Shown in pieces: positions 1 through 12,900 of a stretch of DNA of 64,000 nucleotides. Numbering within the stretch: position 1 is the stretch's first letter; each line of letters opens with the position of its first letter. A program made the translations under genes and the position numbers. The notes below the pieces were generated by a model that worked only from the letters and a program-made list of their open reading frames with translations, ran no database searches and was not told where the DNA came from. The DNA comes from Plumapathes pennacea (taxonomy: Eukaryota > Cnidaria > Anthozoa > Antipatharia > Myriopathidae). The stretch spans positions 34,487,295-34,551,294 of the forward strand of contig OZ038463.1 of the NCBI GenBank assembly GCA_964036295.1. Reading direction: 5' to 3'.

Positions 1-71
1 CAAGACTTAGTTTATCGCATAAGTAAACTACGGATCAACCAGACAATGACAGACTGTTTTCACTTTTTCAG

Positions 72-3000
72 ATCACAAGAATTGTACATGAGTCAAACGA
101 TGTGACTTACTTGGAGTTCTACGTCACAGTCAATAATAAAGAAGTAAACAGAACTGTCGTGGTGGAAGCTTTCAAGGTTGATCACGTGAACATTCTGACA
201 GCCGAACTTAACTTTCAGGTAAGACCTGTTGCTGTTGTTATCTTTGTTGTTGTTGTTGTTGTTTCTACTGCTGCTGCAATAGGGCGATATGAAGTTTACT
301 TTTCGTTTCTTTTTGTGGATTAAGTATCCATTGCAGCTTTGTTTTGTCAACCTATTGACGTGTATTCGTTTATAAATATCGTTTATTATTCAAAAGGTCC
401 TGACAGCACCGTATATCCGGGGTGTTAACCCGGCTCCCGAGGAAGCATACGTCAAACTCGACGTGTATGCGAGTAAAGATCAGAATCTGGAGGACGCTTC
501 GTTTCGTGAGAAACTCAGCGAGGGACTTGTGGAGGTTTATCAAAAAGGGAAAGAAGAAGGGAAAAGTCGACGAAAGAGGAGAGCAACAGGAAGCACCAGC
601 GCAACTGTAAGCATTGAGTTCACTTGTCTTCTTCCATTCCTGAACTTGAAAAACAGATAAAGTATGTTGCATCGCGAAAATACTTTTCCGATCCTGCAAT
701 CACCTTATTTTCGAGTCAGCGGTCCCTGTGAAAACTTAGTAACATGCATATAACAAAAGTTCAGTTTCCATACGTCGAGAATTTTGACTCGATACTCTTT
801 AACCCTTTCACTCCCAAGAGTGATCAAGTTCAATTTTCTCCCTTAGTTTCAGCAGCACAAATATATCATACAGTAAGGAGAATTTAGCTTTTGGTACCTT
901 GCTCAGGTAATAGCTGATTAAACTACCAATTCTCACTACATCACTTATACAATTTCTTCTTAAAATATTGGGAGAATCTGCATTTTGAACCTGGGAATGA
1001 AAGGGTTAATAGCGTGTCTAAAACAGATTACTCGTGAGACAAACGGGGCTTGCACACGATGTGACGTTTTACATGGTAATGGTGGTGAACACTGGCTAGC
1101 GGAAGTCACGTAAAAACCACGTATTTTTGCGGTGTCCAGATAAATAGGACAGTAACCTTGGTAACTGGTTCAACAAATTCTTGTGCTACTGTTAACATTG
1201 TCACTCTGTCTTTTTGATGACAGTGATGACTTAGGAGAGTCGAATCTTGCTTTTCCATTATTTGACAGTACTGACAGTGGGATTGTGCGACTCACCGGCG
1301 ATCTTTGCAGACAGACTTTTTAGGACTTACATTCCTGCTCAGCCAAGAATCTTCCAAATACTGGGGACAAGTTGACTTTTGATGTTCTGTTCGCTTTCCT
1401 AGATTGTCAATGTAGTCCGCAAGAGTGACAAGGCAGCCGAGGTGACGTTTGCCATATTTGAGTTTGGAAAGGCAGTCGATGCGTCCACCACCGCTGCGGT
1501 AATGAATCGATTGGACACTAGTGAGATGAGTCTACTCATCGGATATCCCGTAAGTTCTGATATCATCATTGCATAAGAAGACAGAAGACATGTATAGACG
1601 GACACAGAAGAGTATACGCGAGACAGACAGACAGCGAGAGAAACGGACAAGCGTGGAGATGCGTAGAAACATAAGGTTACGGAGACAGACATAGAATCAA
1701 GCAGAATCAAGTCACACAGTGGTAGACAGACAAAATGAAAAAATACGTGAGACAGACATTCACAGTAAAGTAGACACTCAGGTGAAAACGGACAAAGATA
1801 GACAAATACAGAAGAACAGAAAGGTCACAAAAACGGAAAGAGGTAAAGACATACACAGAGGCAGACACAAATGGATCGATGAACATAAGAGCTAAAGTGA
1901 AATTGTTGGCATATTTTCAGCAAGGAATTCCTTTATATACCCTTCATAACATTTGAAGATGATTCATCATTGTACCTCATTTTATTGTTTATCTTTGTTC
2001 CTTATTGTTGTTGTTGTTGCTGTTATTCTCCAGGTAGCAACTCGTCCAGAAGCGGTCATGCCAACTGACGAATCGCCGTCGACAGCTTCAGACCCAGTCC
2101 GCTATTGGATCATCGCCGCTGTTATCGCCCCAATCCTTCTCATCATCATTATAATCTTGTTAATTTACTGGCGGTGGAAGAAAGGAGCACCTCAAAAGAG
2201 AATCGAACCCGAGGCAGGCTTGAAAGGAGGGAACGCCATGAAAATGGTAAAGTGGACGAGATATCTCACCATGATGTTAAACGGACCCTCTTGACCACAA
2301 TCCTTTGCGCGCTGAAATCCTAGGCCTGCCTTAGAGCCCCGAAAGTCGAAAAATGAATTGTCCATCCGACTCGATTAATTTAAGGCTAATTTCTTTTGTC
2401 TTAAAAGTGCTACTTACTTGTTTTGATTATTGCAAAATGTGGCCGCTGACTCAAAATTTAGGTGACTGCGGGCCGAAAACGTATTTCCGCAGTGTCGTTT
2501 CTCGCGAACGTCAGTCTCCACTGCGGTCCGCACATGATTGTAATCAACAGTAAAAAAGATGGCCGCTACCTTTTTTTGGTCATGCAGCGGAGACAAGCGT
2601 TTGGGTAAACTATTCTAAAAATAACTCAATTTGGGATGGGTTGCCTCTCCGGCTAGTTAGCTGCGGGCAGTTGGCTACTGCCCGAAGTTATTTAAGCTGA
2701 CTATATCCTTTGTTACCTAGCAACCGACTCGTACTTCGGAGGTTGCACGTCCGAACTTGTATGCCGAAGGGCCGGCCATGAAGACGACTTCGTTCGCCAG
2801 TCGGACGCCTTACGAAGTAGACGAGGAACAGCCAGTTAGACGAGAGACTTCTCTTCGGAGAAAAGTCGGGAAGACACCGGCGCGAAAAGCCCTTGCTCGG
2901 GAAATGTCTCGGTAAGCGGTCGTCAGCTCTTGTTATGTATTTTGTTGTTGTTTGTGGTGATGGTGAGATGTTGTTCCCTAGTTTTGTGGTAATTTTGGAT

Positions 3001-6000
3001 GCCCTTGGCCGTTTGCGTAAAGTGTATGACTATCTTGCAAACGTTCTGTGTCTTTACCCAATCACTCCTCGTTCACTTTTATTTTAATTTCTCTGATTCT
3101 CGTCATATTTAGTCTGGTATTTCGTGCGTGGTTAAATAAATATCAAACAGTATGTTCTTTTTTTATCGTCACATGACTGAATTGTCAAGATTTTGACAGC
3201 CTTGGTGCGGTAGTTTTGTGCGTGTATGTGGTGTGGGGGTGGTGTGGGGGTGGTGTGGCGAGGTGTAGATAAAACTTTAATAAAATGTAGCAATTTCGTG
3301 CAAACTCGGAGTTATGGCTAGAGATGATTATCTGATATGATAAACAGTGTGATGCTCTCACAAAACACTTTCTCTTTCGCTTCTTCCCCTTTCAAAGTCC
3401 CATCTGACGAGCAAATATCAATCAGTGTGTATATCTTATACTTTCACTCACTAGACGCGCGCAAGAGGAAAGTGAAGAAGAGGCGGATGACAGCTTTGTA
3501 TCAGTCAGTCAACAAGGAAGCACAGAACACTTAATCCGCGCGCAGCCTGGGCCTGGAATGAAATCCGACCCTGGAAGGCCACCTGTTGCCAAGAAACGCG
3601 TTCCCGCGAAAGAACTTGAAGATGACGAGAGCGAGAGTGAGGGGTCTGAGGAAGAGAGTGCGACCGAAGCCGAAAGTGTGGCCACTACCAGAACTGACCA
3701 GGTGAGTCCCTACCCACCCCACCCTACCCCAGTATTATTCAGGTGCGGCTTATTCAAGTAAAAATATATTTCAGTCGCTAATGAAAAGGTAGTGTCCAGG
3801 AAGACTGTTGCTGGTGACTGAAGTTTCGACTCCCTAAGCAGATGTCATCTTCAGAGTCAGGTGAAGAGGTTTCGAAAATTAACTTGGCGAACTCTTTTTG
3901 TTTTGTCTTTATTCAGACTAGACATTCAGCAGCACAGGTGCCTACTGTCGCGGTGATGGGTGAAGCCAGCGGTCCTCCACGTTACCCGCCAGTTCGCTTC
4001 CGTTCTTCAGTTCACCCGTCGCCTTCCTTGCCGCCGCTGGACATAAAACAGACATCACTTGTCGGCGTGAGAGTAGAGGTGTGTATTTCTGTCTGTCTGC
4101 ACACGAGTCACACACGCGTTTAGTCCTCTCACTCCTGAGCTCATAATACAAATTCTCCTAACCATACAAGAAGAAAATGTTTGAGTGATGTAGTGAGAAT
4201 TGAGAGGCCAATCAGCTTTCATCTTAGCAAACTATCAAGCAGCAAATTCTCCATACTGTATCGTATATATCTCCTGAAAAACTGAAGGAGAAAATTAAAG
4301 TTGATCGGGCCTTGTTGTCATCTTCTTACCGATGTTTTCTGCTCGTCTTAATCAGCCTCCGTCCGACCAGGAAGATAGACTGAAGCATAAACGAAAACCA
4401 ACCAGACAAGAGTTGAAGCAGAAATCTGAAATCGAGCGGCTCAGGAACAAACGAAGACTGCGCAGCCGCAGGAGGGGGAAAGTGACTCCGAGCCAGGACC
4501 TTGCCGACAGTCATAGCGAGAGGAAGGCCTGGGCACAAGCTCAGCATCAAATTGATGATGTCCTGGAAGCTAATGAGGATGGGTTGACCAGGTAGGGATT
4601 TAGGTGCAAGAAATAGAGAATACGCAAAAGGATGAACGAGAAATGGAACAGATGAACGAATGACTAGACTGATAAACGGAGGGATTGAAGATGGTGAGCG
4701 AGCGATTGAGCTAACTGACGAAAGTAGAAGGGAGTTTAGCGAATGAACAAATGACCGAAAGAATAAGCAAACTAGCGGACGAACGGATAAGCGATCGAAT
4801 GAACTTGCTGGGTATCTTCTACAGTTAGAAACTTGGGACAGTCTCGACGGGAGCATCGAACCAGTGCCGCAAATGAACTGTGATTATTTCTCACCCGTTC
4901 CGTACGCCATGTCACTCAGAGACTTTAAAAGGAACTTATATGAAGTATTTTATGACTAGATGAGTTGAGTTGGAAATAGAAAATAGATGGAAGTCTAATA
5001 CAATTGATTTTTCCAATTCCGATATTATGGTGTTGGAATTCTTAACGTGCATTGAAGCCTTGGAGATTCAGAATGCCAATACATCGCGGCCATGTTGGTT
5101 CCGAGTACGAGAGATACTAACGTGCAATCTTTTGTCCAACATGGCCGCCATTACTGTACGTTACACAGATAGGAAATATTTTGGAAGTATATTCTGCTAG
5201 TTTGGGATTTGCTGGGGTTTCTTTCTTTCATACCATGGAAGAAATGGAAAACCAGTTGTGTAGTATGAACTGTTTTTTTTTTTTTTTTTTTTTTTTTTCC
5301 TTTCTCCTGAGAATTTGTGATTTTCTTTCTCAGGAAAGAACCGCGTCGTGTAAAGCGACCACACCACCGAAGCGTGAGTACTGTGGCGACAGATGACGAC
5401 AGCGTCCAATTACAAAGCTACAAGCAAATCAGAAGCCCCCATGGAACCATGGGCAGGGACGAAGAACCGGACATGGAGGAATCGTCCGGCTCAGAGTCGG
5501 AAATTGGCATGGACGAGACGCGGGAACGCATGCACGCGCTTCTAGACGATGCTTTCACCTTGTTTGGCCCCTTATCGAAAAAGCTCCAGAAAGAACGGGA
5601 TAGGCCAGAACCGCCTCAAAGCCAAGGCCCCAGACAGTTTGCTCGGCCGCCCGTGCCCGCAAGGTTTGCTGGGAGTCAGCCGGCTTTGCCCGAACCCCCA
5701 CCACCACATGGCCGAGCAACCGAGCCTACTCCACGACAGCGCAGCCGAGCTGCCGCCCAAATGCCTGGACACTATCAAGGTTTTCCGCCGCAGTTTGTGA
5801 AAGGAGTGCCTGGTTACCCAGTCAGGACGCCTGCACCACCACTCGTCACGCGAGACCCGGTGGTGGTCTGGGACCCACTTGAGAGAGAAAGGTGAGGATA
5901 GGTCTTTCTATTTTGACCCAAAAGTGATCAACTTTAATTTTCTCATTCAGTTTCTCATCAGAGATATATCGTACAGTAAGGAGAACTTGGTTTTTGAAAG

Positions 6001-6802
6001 CTTTCTCTGATGACAGCCGATTGAACTGCCAATTTTAACTGCGTCCTCGTACACATTTTAATGGTTGGGAGAGTTCAGAAAATCAGAAGGTTTAATTTGG
6101 GCATTCTCTTTTGTTAATCTGGTTTTTCTTTTCTGATCGTGTTCTGCGCCCGCAGATACTTGAGGCAGCATGCGCCTCTGCCATCCTTCTCGTACCAGGA
6201 CGCCGCTGGACAGAATGTTTACATTACTCCAGTGGCCCAACAGAGAGACGAAGCTGGGGGATTGGTGTGGAGTCCATACGCTGCTGAAGATGCCATGGAT
6301 TCTCTCTACCCAGGACTCACCCAGGTAATTTGACCATTTGTCTGTCGATTTAGTAGAATTTTATTTATAGCATTCTACTTTGTCGTAAATTTTCCACTCT
6401 TGATGTGTTTTTACGCTCTCGGAGGCTTTAACCCTCTTTGGCGTGGGTAACTATACGCAGGCTTGTGATATAAAATGTCCAATCCTCAAAAAATACACGC
6501 GATATTTACTGATCGCCATAAATATACTAATGTGAATAAATTACTTACAGGGAAGTTACCCGGGAGCACTGGGCACGAGTCCACCGAAAGACAGCAGCTT
6601 CCTCTCCGACCTGCAAAATTCACCATTTGATTCAACGTTTAGATCTCGCAACACAACTCTGGACATGTCCGGTGCTGCTGGTGGTGGTCAGCGGAACATC
6701 CCATTAGGAAAAAGTCCGCAGCCTCTCATTAGATCCATAAAAGACGAGTTGATGAGATTATCACAAAGTCCCTCGCGCAAGACTCCTATTACTGAGATAT
6801 AG
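72..6802 (+). CDS. KIAA1549: KIAA1549-like (UPF0606) single-pass membrane protein, 3' part, 11 exons
   Basis: Partial gene; the 5' exons lie left of the window. Coding exons: 72-218, 397-606, 1403-1549, 2034-2246, 2721-2911, 3455-3701, 3917-4078, 4356-4591, 5334-5891, 6156-6324, 6551-6802. All have AG/GT borders and matching phases and give 843 residues, ending TPITEI then TAG. The ectodomain exons carry alternating hydrophobic motifs (TFAIFEFGKAVDAS, LIGYP) as in KIAA1549 proteins. A basic run SRRKRR lies 69 residues before exon 4. Exon 4 holds the membrane helix (YWIIAAVIAPILLIIII) followed by basic WRWKK. The cytoplasmic part has an acidic Glu/Ser stretch, the family-typical RQELKQKSEIERLRNK segment, then a proline-rich tail. 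The family's molecular role is poorly known; the human gene is best known from BRAF fusions. Family assignment is from remembered motif order, not a search. Confidence 0.88.
803..1005. repeat. TTAA-flanked 203-bp MITE
   Basis: An intronic palindrome-ended repeat begins CCCTTTCACTCCCA and ends with the near-inverse TGGGAATGAAAGGG. TTAA lies directly on both sides (799-802 and 1006-1009). TTAA duplication is typical of piggyBac and Kolobok transposons, so this is likely a non-autonomous relative of one of these. Diverged relatives sit in two later introns of the same gene. Confidence 0.75.
1585..1890. repeat. Degenerate ACAG-rich simple-sequence tract in an intron
   Basis: About 300 bp of intron 3 is dominated by imperfect ACAG/GACA motifs (for example agacagacagacag near 1620). 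It is purine-rich and non-coding. An open frame on the opposite strand here is a by-product of the biased composition. Confidence 0.5.
3220..3263. repeat. GT-rich minisatellite
   Basis: Three copies of a ~11-bp GTGTGGGGGTG-like unit in the intron before exon 6 of the KIAA1549-like gene. No coding potential is seen. Confidence 0.5.
4121..4312. repeat. Diverged relative of the 803-1005 MITE
   Basis: It shares the internal order of the 803-1005 element: CTCTCACTCC near the left end, the motif ccatactgtatcgtatatat (the inverse of the sibling's atatatcatacagtaagg), and gagaaaattaaagttgatc near the right end. It is inverted relative to the first copy. The terminal TTAA is no longer recognisable. 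Confidence 0.5.
5080..5162. repeat. Short fold-back with CGGCCATGTTGG arms
   Basis: The arms cggccatgttgg and ccaacatggccg face each other about 50 bp apart in the intron before the large proline-rich exon. The same arm sequence occurs in the MITE at 10587-10717, so this is probably a related Tc1/mariner-type fold-back. Confidence 0.5.
5915..6063. repeat. Third, truncated relative of the TTAA MITE
   Basis: Starts with aaaagtgatcaactttaatt and contains gatatatcgtacagtaagga, matching the interior of the 803-1005 repeat in the same orientation. The right end (gttgggagagttcag) is eroded. It lies in the intron between the proline-rich exon and the penultimate exon. Confidence 0.5.
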
Positions 6803-7633
6803 CTAGGTAATTAAAGCCTATTTTTTGACTATATTAATCTTTCTTACCCTGCGAGCAAAATGAGTATACTCTTCTAGAAATGTGGGACGAATGTTTTTCC
6901 AGCGACTTGATTTTTTTTGTTGAGCATGAGTCAGCCACTCTTCCAAAGATTTGAAGAGCCAGTTCCTTTGTTACAAATTGGGCTTTGTGTTGTTCTTTGG
7001 AACAAGGCTTGGTTACTTAGGGCAGGCATGATTACTTAGGGCTCGCGCGTGCTCATTAAAGAAAATTGTTCGTTGGTAGAGCGTTCTTCTCTGCGGACAG
7101 GGTACCTTTTTTCTCTAGAAAATTCAGTCGTCCTTATATTTAAAAATATCACTGAATCTCACTGAGAAGCATTTGAACAGAGATAGAAAGTTATTTCTCA
7201 AAGTTTCCAGGTATATTTTTTCACCCCACCGTCTAGAACTGTAGTGACTTGTATATATTTTAGGTTTAGAGCAATTATCACTCGTGTCGCGCAGGAAATA
7301 GAATCTCAAAGAGTCGTTATTTTATCTCTGCGTTTCGATATTTAAAAATAGCCAAGAAAATTCTGAATTGCAAATTATATTTAAATCTGACATACGTACA
7401 TGCACTTAAAGATACCGTTGATAAACTAACAATAACACAAAGGAACTCCCTGAAAGGTTATATATTAAAAAAACAAAATGTTATAGCTGATACGATTGAT
7501 TTTAGTTCGTGTTAATGACATTTCTTACGTATGCTCCAAGATAAGTTCGTATCTTCACGACATCTTGTAATAATCCACTTTATTTATTACACTCCTTTAA
7601 TGAGTAACAGTCCTTGGGGGTCATTGTTGCTGC

Positions 7634-7682
<49 letters not shown>

Positions 7683-7787
7683 ATGTTTATTCAGTAATGT
7701 CGAAGAGTATACTTCTCTTGAGTTCAGAGCCGTTGTCGTAAATTTAAAGTTGATATTGAACTGAATATTTTATGGCCAATAAATAAA
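6803..7787 (+). other. 3' UTR and polyadenylation signals of the KIAA1549-like gene
   Basis: No coding signal follows the TAG at 6800-6802. Two overlapping AATAAA hexamers at 7778-7787 are the first good polyadenylation signals downstream. Transcript end is inferred, not shown. Confidence 0.5.
7631..7682. repeat. (GTT)n microsatellite
   Basis: An almost pure run of about 17 GTT triplets. It gives a leucine-run open frame that has no other coding support. Confidence 0.9.
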
Positions 7788-8009
7788 ACAATTTATGGTA
7801 TATCGATGCACTGTATTGTTGTAATAAAAACGTACTCGTCGAATTCATGGCATGGAGTTACATCGTTGAGATATAATAATAATTGCAAAGGCTACATTAG
7901 CCCATGCCGTCTTACGGGAAACGTAGATTGTAGCAATCCTAGCAGATCTCAGCTGTAGTCTTAGCTTTGAGTTCATCATAAAACCTGAGTTTCGCAATCA
8001 ACATAATTC

Positions 8010-9725
8010 CCGATTATTGCTCGTGGCGAAGCCGACGAGCTTAGGATTGGAAAGCGTGTCTTTATCATCGTCATATTTTTATTTTTATTTTATTTTTTTT
8101 CTGGGTTACGAATCAGCACACGGTGATTGGTTCATATTTTCACGTGATTTATGATGACGTTTTGTCATCACATGACTTGCCGGGCGAGCAGTTTCGCCAT
8201 TTTGAAGGAAATATGTGGGCGATAGAATTGTGCTTTGAGAATAGCCGTAAACAAATATTTGATGGTACCGCTGTCGCCGATAAATATTTAGTCCCGACGA
8301 AACTTTCTGTGGCGACACGAAATACTTTTGGGAAGATAACAGGGCGAAAACAGAAACCAAAGCTACGGTGAGCTTTAGCCGTAAAACAATGACGCTTTAT
8401 GCTTTACTCTGTACATGACATCTGTTGCCTCATAAAATTCTTCTGCGTATCGTACATTGCCTGTTGAAGTGTTTCTTTCATTCGATCATGTAGCCTTTGT
8501 TTCGCAATGGTCAGTGAATACCAGAAATGAAAAATACACCGAAATAATTCTGAGGATTGAGTTTGCAGTCAGAAATGGACTGAACACACTGTGAACAAAA
8601 GCGCAATAATATTGTAAACATCTCTCGTGTGACATTCCTCGCTGTCAATTTTATATTTGTTACAGAGCACGAATACTCGAAAGCCTGATAGAAAAAACGT
8701 ATTGAGTTAATAAAAGAAAACACATAAGTAGTGAAGCGAAAAAGTAAACTGCATCCCATTCAAATTCAACGCCATTTGGCTCTGTGGAATGCGCACGGAT
8801 AAACTGGATTTTAGGAAAAGATTTTGGCTCGCGTTCACCGCACAAGCTTTGAGAATAGCCGTAAACAAATGTTTGATGGTACTTCTGGGGTATTGCAAAT
8901 ATCTCTGTCGCCGATAAGTATTTAGTCCCGACGAAACTTTCTGTGGCGACACGAAATACTTTTGGGAAGATAACAGGGCGAAAACAGAAACCAAAGCTAC
9001 GGTGAGCTTTAGCCGTAAAACAATGACGCTTTATGCTTTACTCTGTACATGACATCTGTTGCCTCATAAAATTCTTCTGCGTATCGTACATTGCCTGTTG
9101 AAGTGTTTCTTTCATTCGATCATGTAGTCTTTGTTTCGCAATGTTCATTAAATACCAGAAATGAAAAATACACCTAAATAATTCTGAGGATTGAGTTTGC
9201 AGTCACAAATGGACTGAACACACTGTGAACAAAAGCGCAATAATATTGTAAACATCTCTCGTGTGACATTCCTCGCTTTCAATTTTATATTTGTTACAGG
9301 GCACGAATACTTGAAAGCCTGATAGAAGAAACGTATTGAGTTAACAAAAGAAAACACATAAGTAGTGAAGCGAAGGCTGGATTAATCGTGGCCTCTGATT
9401 TGAAATATGAGTCAAGGTCAAACTGTCATAATCGATTGTGCATAAAAAGATATGTCACGCATTCTCAAGATGCAGGGTCGCTCAACCTTTAAGAAGCAAG
9501 TGTACGAGTGTTGTAATAATAATTTTTAGTTTAATCAAGGTGTCAAAAGAGCAAGGTGTCAAAAGCCAAGTTCTCTATACTGTGTGATATTTTTATGGTG
9601 AGAAATTGGAAGTCTCTCTTGGGAGTTCCGCTCTTGTCCCCTACTTTCCATTCTATATTCTGGTCTCGACCCAACTCACGCCGCGAGCTCACTGGCAAGG
9701 CCAGTCTAGTTTTCTTCATAAAACA
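8010..9725. mobile_element. Dispersed repeat R, copy 1, with an internal direct duplication
   Basis: Unclassified interspersed repeat. Recognisable blocks in order are: tgctcgtggcgaagccgacg; ctgggttacgaatc; a block with gtggcgacacgaaatacttt; a block with aacatctctcgtgtgacatt; and a last block ending cgagctcactggcaaggcca. The middle part is present twice (about 8223-8720 and 8847-9375), a tandem duplication inside this copy. The same blocks recur at 15023-18815 and 43300-44515. No transposase is readable. Short open frames are repeated with the DNA and are not evidence of a protein. Confidence 0.6.
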
Positions 9726-9879
9726 ACAGTCACGCAGGCGCAACAGGGTGTCAGCGGAGGCGCCCTTAAGCCTTGGCTGCCTGTGCGTCTTTAATGCCCT
9801 GAAAGGTTTACAGATCAGTAGCGGTGTTTTCTTCAAACTTATGCAAATAAACCAATTATTTCCTTTGAGTCAAAGAAAT

Positions 9880-9983
9880 CGCGCGCGCGCTTTGACGTTC
9901 TTGATTTATGCTGTGACGTCACAATTTGATGACGTATGTAGATTTCATTGAAATACAACTGGTGATTCCAGACACAAACGGAC
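9880..9983 (+). promoter_or_regulatory. Likely IQCD core promoter with three CRE-like sites
   Basis: Within 105 bp before the IQCD start codon there is a (CG)5 run, then TGACGTT (9893-9899), a palindromic TGACGTCA (9914-9921) and TGACGTA (9930-9936). A CCAAT box lies at about 9852. TGACGTCA is the consensus cAMP-response element bound by CREB/ATF factors. Its use as the IQCD promoter is inferred from position. Confidence 0.5.
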
Positions 9984-12900
9984 ATGGCGCCGATTGAAAG
10001 TGCAAGTTTATTTGGTTCTGACATTTGGTCGAAAGGAATAAGTCCACTTTGTCGTAGCATTTTACCGAAGTCTTCACCGAAGGATCCGTTAAAAGTCCTT
10101 GAGCCGTCCCGGAAGAAACTTGCGTCGCTCGAATCTCAGCGAGTCATGGCGGTGTTGGAAGAGACAGTGCGCCGAGTAGAAATAGTCGCCGTTCTCACGC
10201 AAGTCATGAAGTCGATTTCCAGGTTTTCAATTGTACTAGGAGCAGATCTTGTTGCAATGTTGGAAAAGCATCGAGAACTTCAGAATGAATTCAAGGCAAA
10301 GGTAAAATGCTTGAAGGAAGCCGAAGAACAATCAGCCGATACAGCTCCGAGAAATATCGAAGAGTGCACGGACAATACCGAACCAAAGGTAGAAGTCGTC
10401 GACCCAGAAGAAGTCAGTTTAGTTTACGTCGAATGCAGCAAACGAGATCTACTTAAGAAGGAAATAGCTCTGCTAAATCAACGAATCACGTACTCTCTCA
10501 GGGAGATCTTTCGCTATTTCAAGAAAAACCCGAAAGCTACCGAAATTGTTCTCGGTAAGACAACCACATTTCTTTGAATATATATAGAGGGTTTACACGG
10601 CAGCCACGTTGAATGACAGGAACACTGAAACATTTTTCCGTAACAATAGCATTTCTTTCCCAAAGGAATTGGATTCTATTGTTCCTGCCATCCAACATGG
10701 CCGCCGTGCATACCCTCTATTGCACTTCAAGCTGTGGCTCATTAGTGCGGGCAATTGTACATCTTGTAGTTGTTCCTTTAGCATCTTAACAAACTTGTTT
10801 ACTGTACGTTATCCGTCCGCAACACGCGCTAATATTAAACTGGTTTAATCTCGTGTAAGTAAAGAAAATATGCGGGGTCAGTCTAAACACGACAGTCTAA
10901 CCCACAGTTATAGAGCGGACTGTCAAAAACCAAAACCAAAGCAATCACAAAGCCAGTCAATGAGGCGAGAAAAAACACATCAGACCAATTAGAAGTCAAA
11001 CCAAAACCAAAACCTAAACCAAGTAATTGCGATTCAACGGTTTTACAAATCAATCAGAAGTGCGAGAATACGCCATCGCGACTTGCTTTTTTGCGTGAGA
11101 AATTGTAACCAGGTTTTGATTCTTCTCTTAATTGGCCACGAATGTTGCTAAACTTGTCTGGACCAATCGGAAAGCGTAGCAAACGCAAAATCAAAGCAAA
11201 TCAAAAGATTACTTTCGACAGTCATCCGAAACTAAACGGCTCTATCAGGTCCACAAAACAAAGTTTGTTTAAACTACGATTGAATACATAGGTTTAGTTG
11301 GTGCGAGTTAATTTTTGTTTACTTTTTTTCTCCATTTGTTTTCCTTCTTTAATTTCTTTTCTTTACTGTGTGCTGTTCGTCTAAGCAAGGCCAATTAATA
11401 CAAGCTCCCTCTATGAGTTCTGACTACTGAAGCAAATCTGAAGCCAATAAACCTTACTTAAATTCACAGGAGCCCACAGAACACAGAAACGAATATTCAA
11501 AACAGGACACAAATTACGTCTCACCCCAGCCCACCACGACTTGGTAGATTTGATGAACGCTCTGCAAGATATCATGAAAGAGAGGCTACTGACCTCACCG
11601 CATGAAAAAGAAGACCAGAAAAAGTACATCGAAGAAGTGATGGCAAGAGAAAAGAAGACAAGTGTATCCAGAGAGAAACTAGAAATGAGTTACAAGGAAG
11701 CGTTAAAGGACAAGGAAGATGAGGTGAGCCCCAAGCTCAAAATACAGATTCTCCCAACCTTTCTGGAAGAAAATGTTTGAATGATGTACTAATAAACACC
11801 TTTCCTCTTCCATTTTATCAGATTTCAAAGCACGACGACACAATAGCGCGGTTAGAAAATGAGCTGAGTCTCCTGGAGAAGGTGACGTACGATCAACAAA
11901 AGAAGAGTGTGACAGAGTCCTACAAACAATGCAGCGTGGACAAGAAGGCATCCGAGACGAGGAGGACGGCCATGAGTGACGAAATAATATCACTCAAGAG
12001 GAAACTGAGAAATGACAGACTAGAGCATCGAGAGACGGAGAAGGGGCTAAGAAAGGTACAATGGTGCATTGTGGGGCGGAAAACAGTGGTGCATTGTGGG
12101 ACGGAAAGGGGCCAAGAAGGGTACAATAGTACATTGTGGGGCGGGAAAGCAGTGGTGCATTGTTGGGCGGGAAGGGGCTAAAAAAGGTAAAATGGTGCAT
12201 TGCGGAGCGTCTTTTTTCAACTACGAGAAATGCTTTGAATTAGTCTTTTATTTCGGCGTCATCACGAGCTATTTTTTTGAGAAACATAGATCGTTGCTAT
12301 AGTACACCCCCGTTTTCAATTACTATCTTCTATTGTTTTAAGCGTACGTTTAAGATGGGTACGGAAGTTTACAACTGGATTCAAAAATACGACGCAGACA
12401 TGGATTCAAAGCAGGTAAAAATATCAGTGTCGTAGTAGATTTAGTACATTTTGCGGCATATACTTACCTGTTGGATCCTTGATAAATAACTCAAGAGAAT
12501 GCAGACACGTGGGGGGTAGTGTGGGTAGTTGAGTGGGTGAGACAGACAGCTAGAAAGTGGTCTGGTGATTGGACAAAGAATATGTAGGTTTAGAGTGTTG
12601 GAAATAATATCATCAAACTGCTTGTCCTTAGAAAAAGAAAAGACTTTATTACTGACCAAACCGCGAATATGCACAGCGTTATGAAATATCCGAAAAAGCA
12701 CTTGGGCCCGGGGAAACGCCGTACTTCACATGAGCCGAACTAAATTCAGTTAATTAAGTTCATGTGAGCTCGGCATTTGACCCAATTGTATTCAGCTGAT
12801 TGTATTTGGAGCGGATTGGTCGATTTTCTCGGCTATAGTGCGACCGCAAAGAATGGCTTGAGTAGAACTCGACTGACTTTCGGCGTTTCACCCAGGCAAA

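Noticed and set aside
1399-1710. - strand frame across exon 3 of the KIAA1549-like gene
   Set aside because: Antisense shadow of a coding exon plus ACAG-biased intron.
7531-7764. Open frame rich in leucine
   Set aside because: Produced by the (GTT)n microsatellite; no start context, domain or splice support.
8106-9357. Repeated 60-95 codon frames in repeat R
   Set aside because: They recur because the DNA is duplicated, and changes between copies include indels that are not multiples of three.
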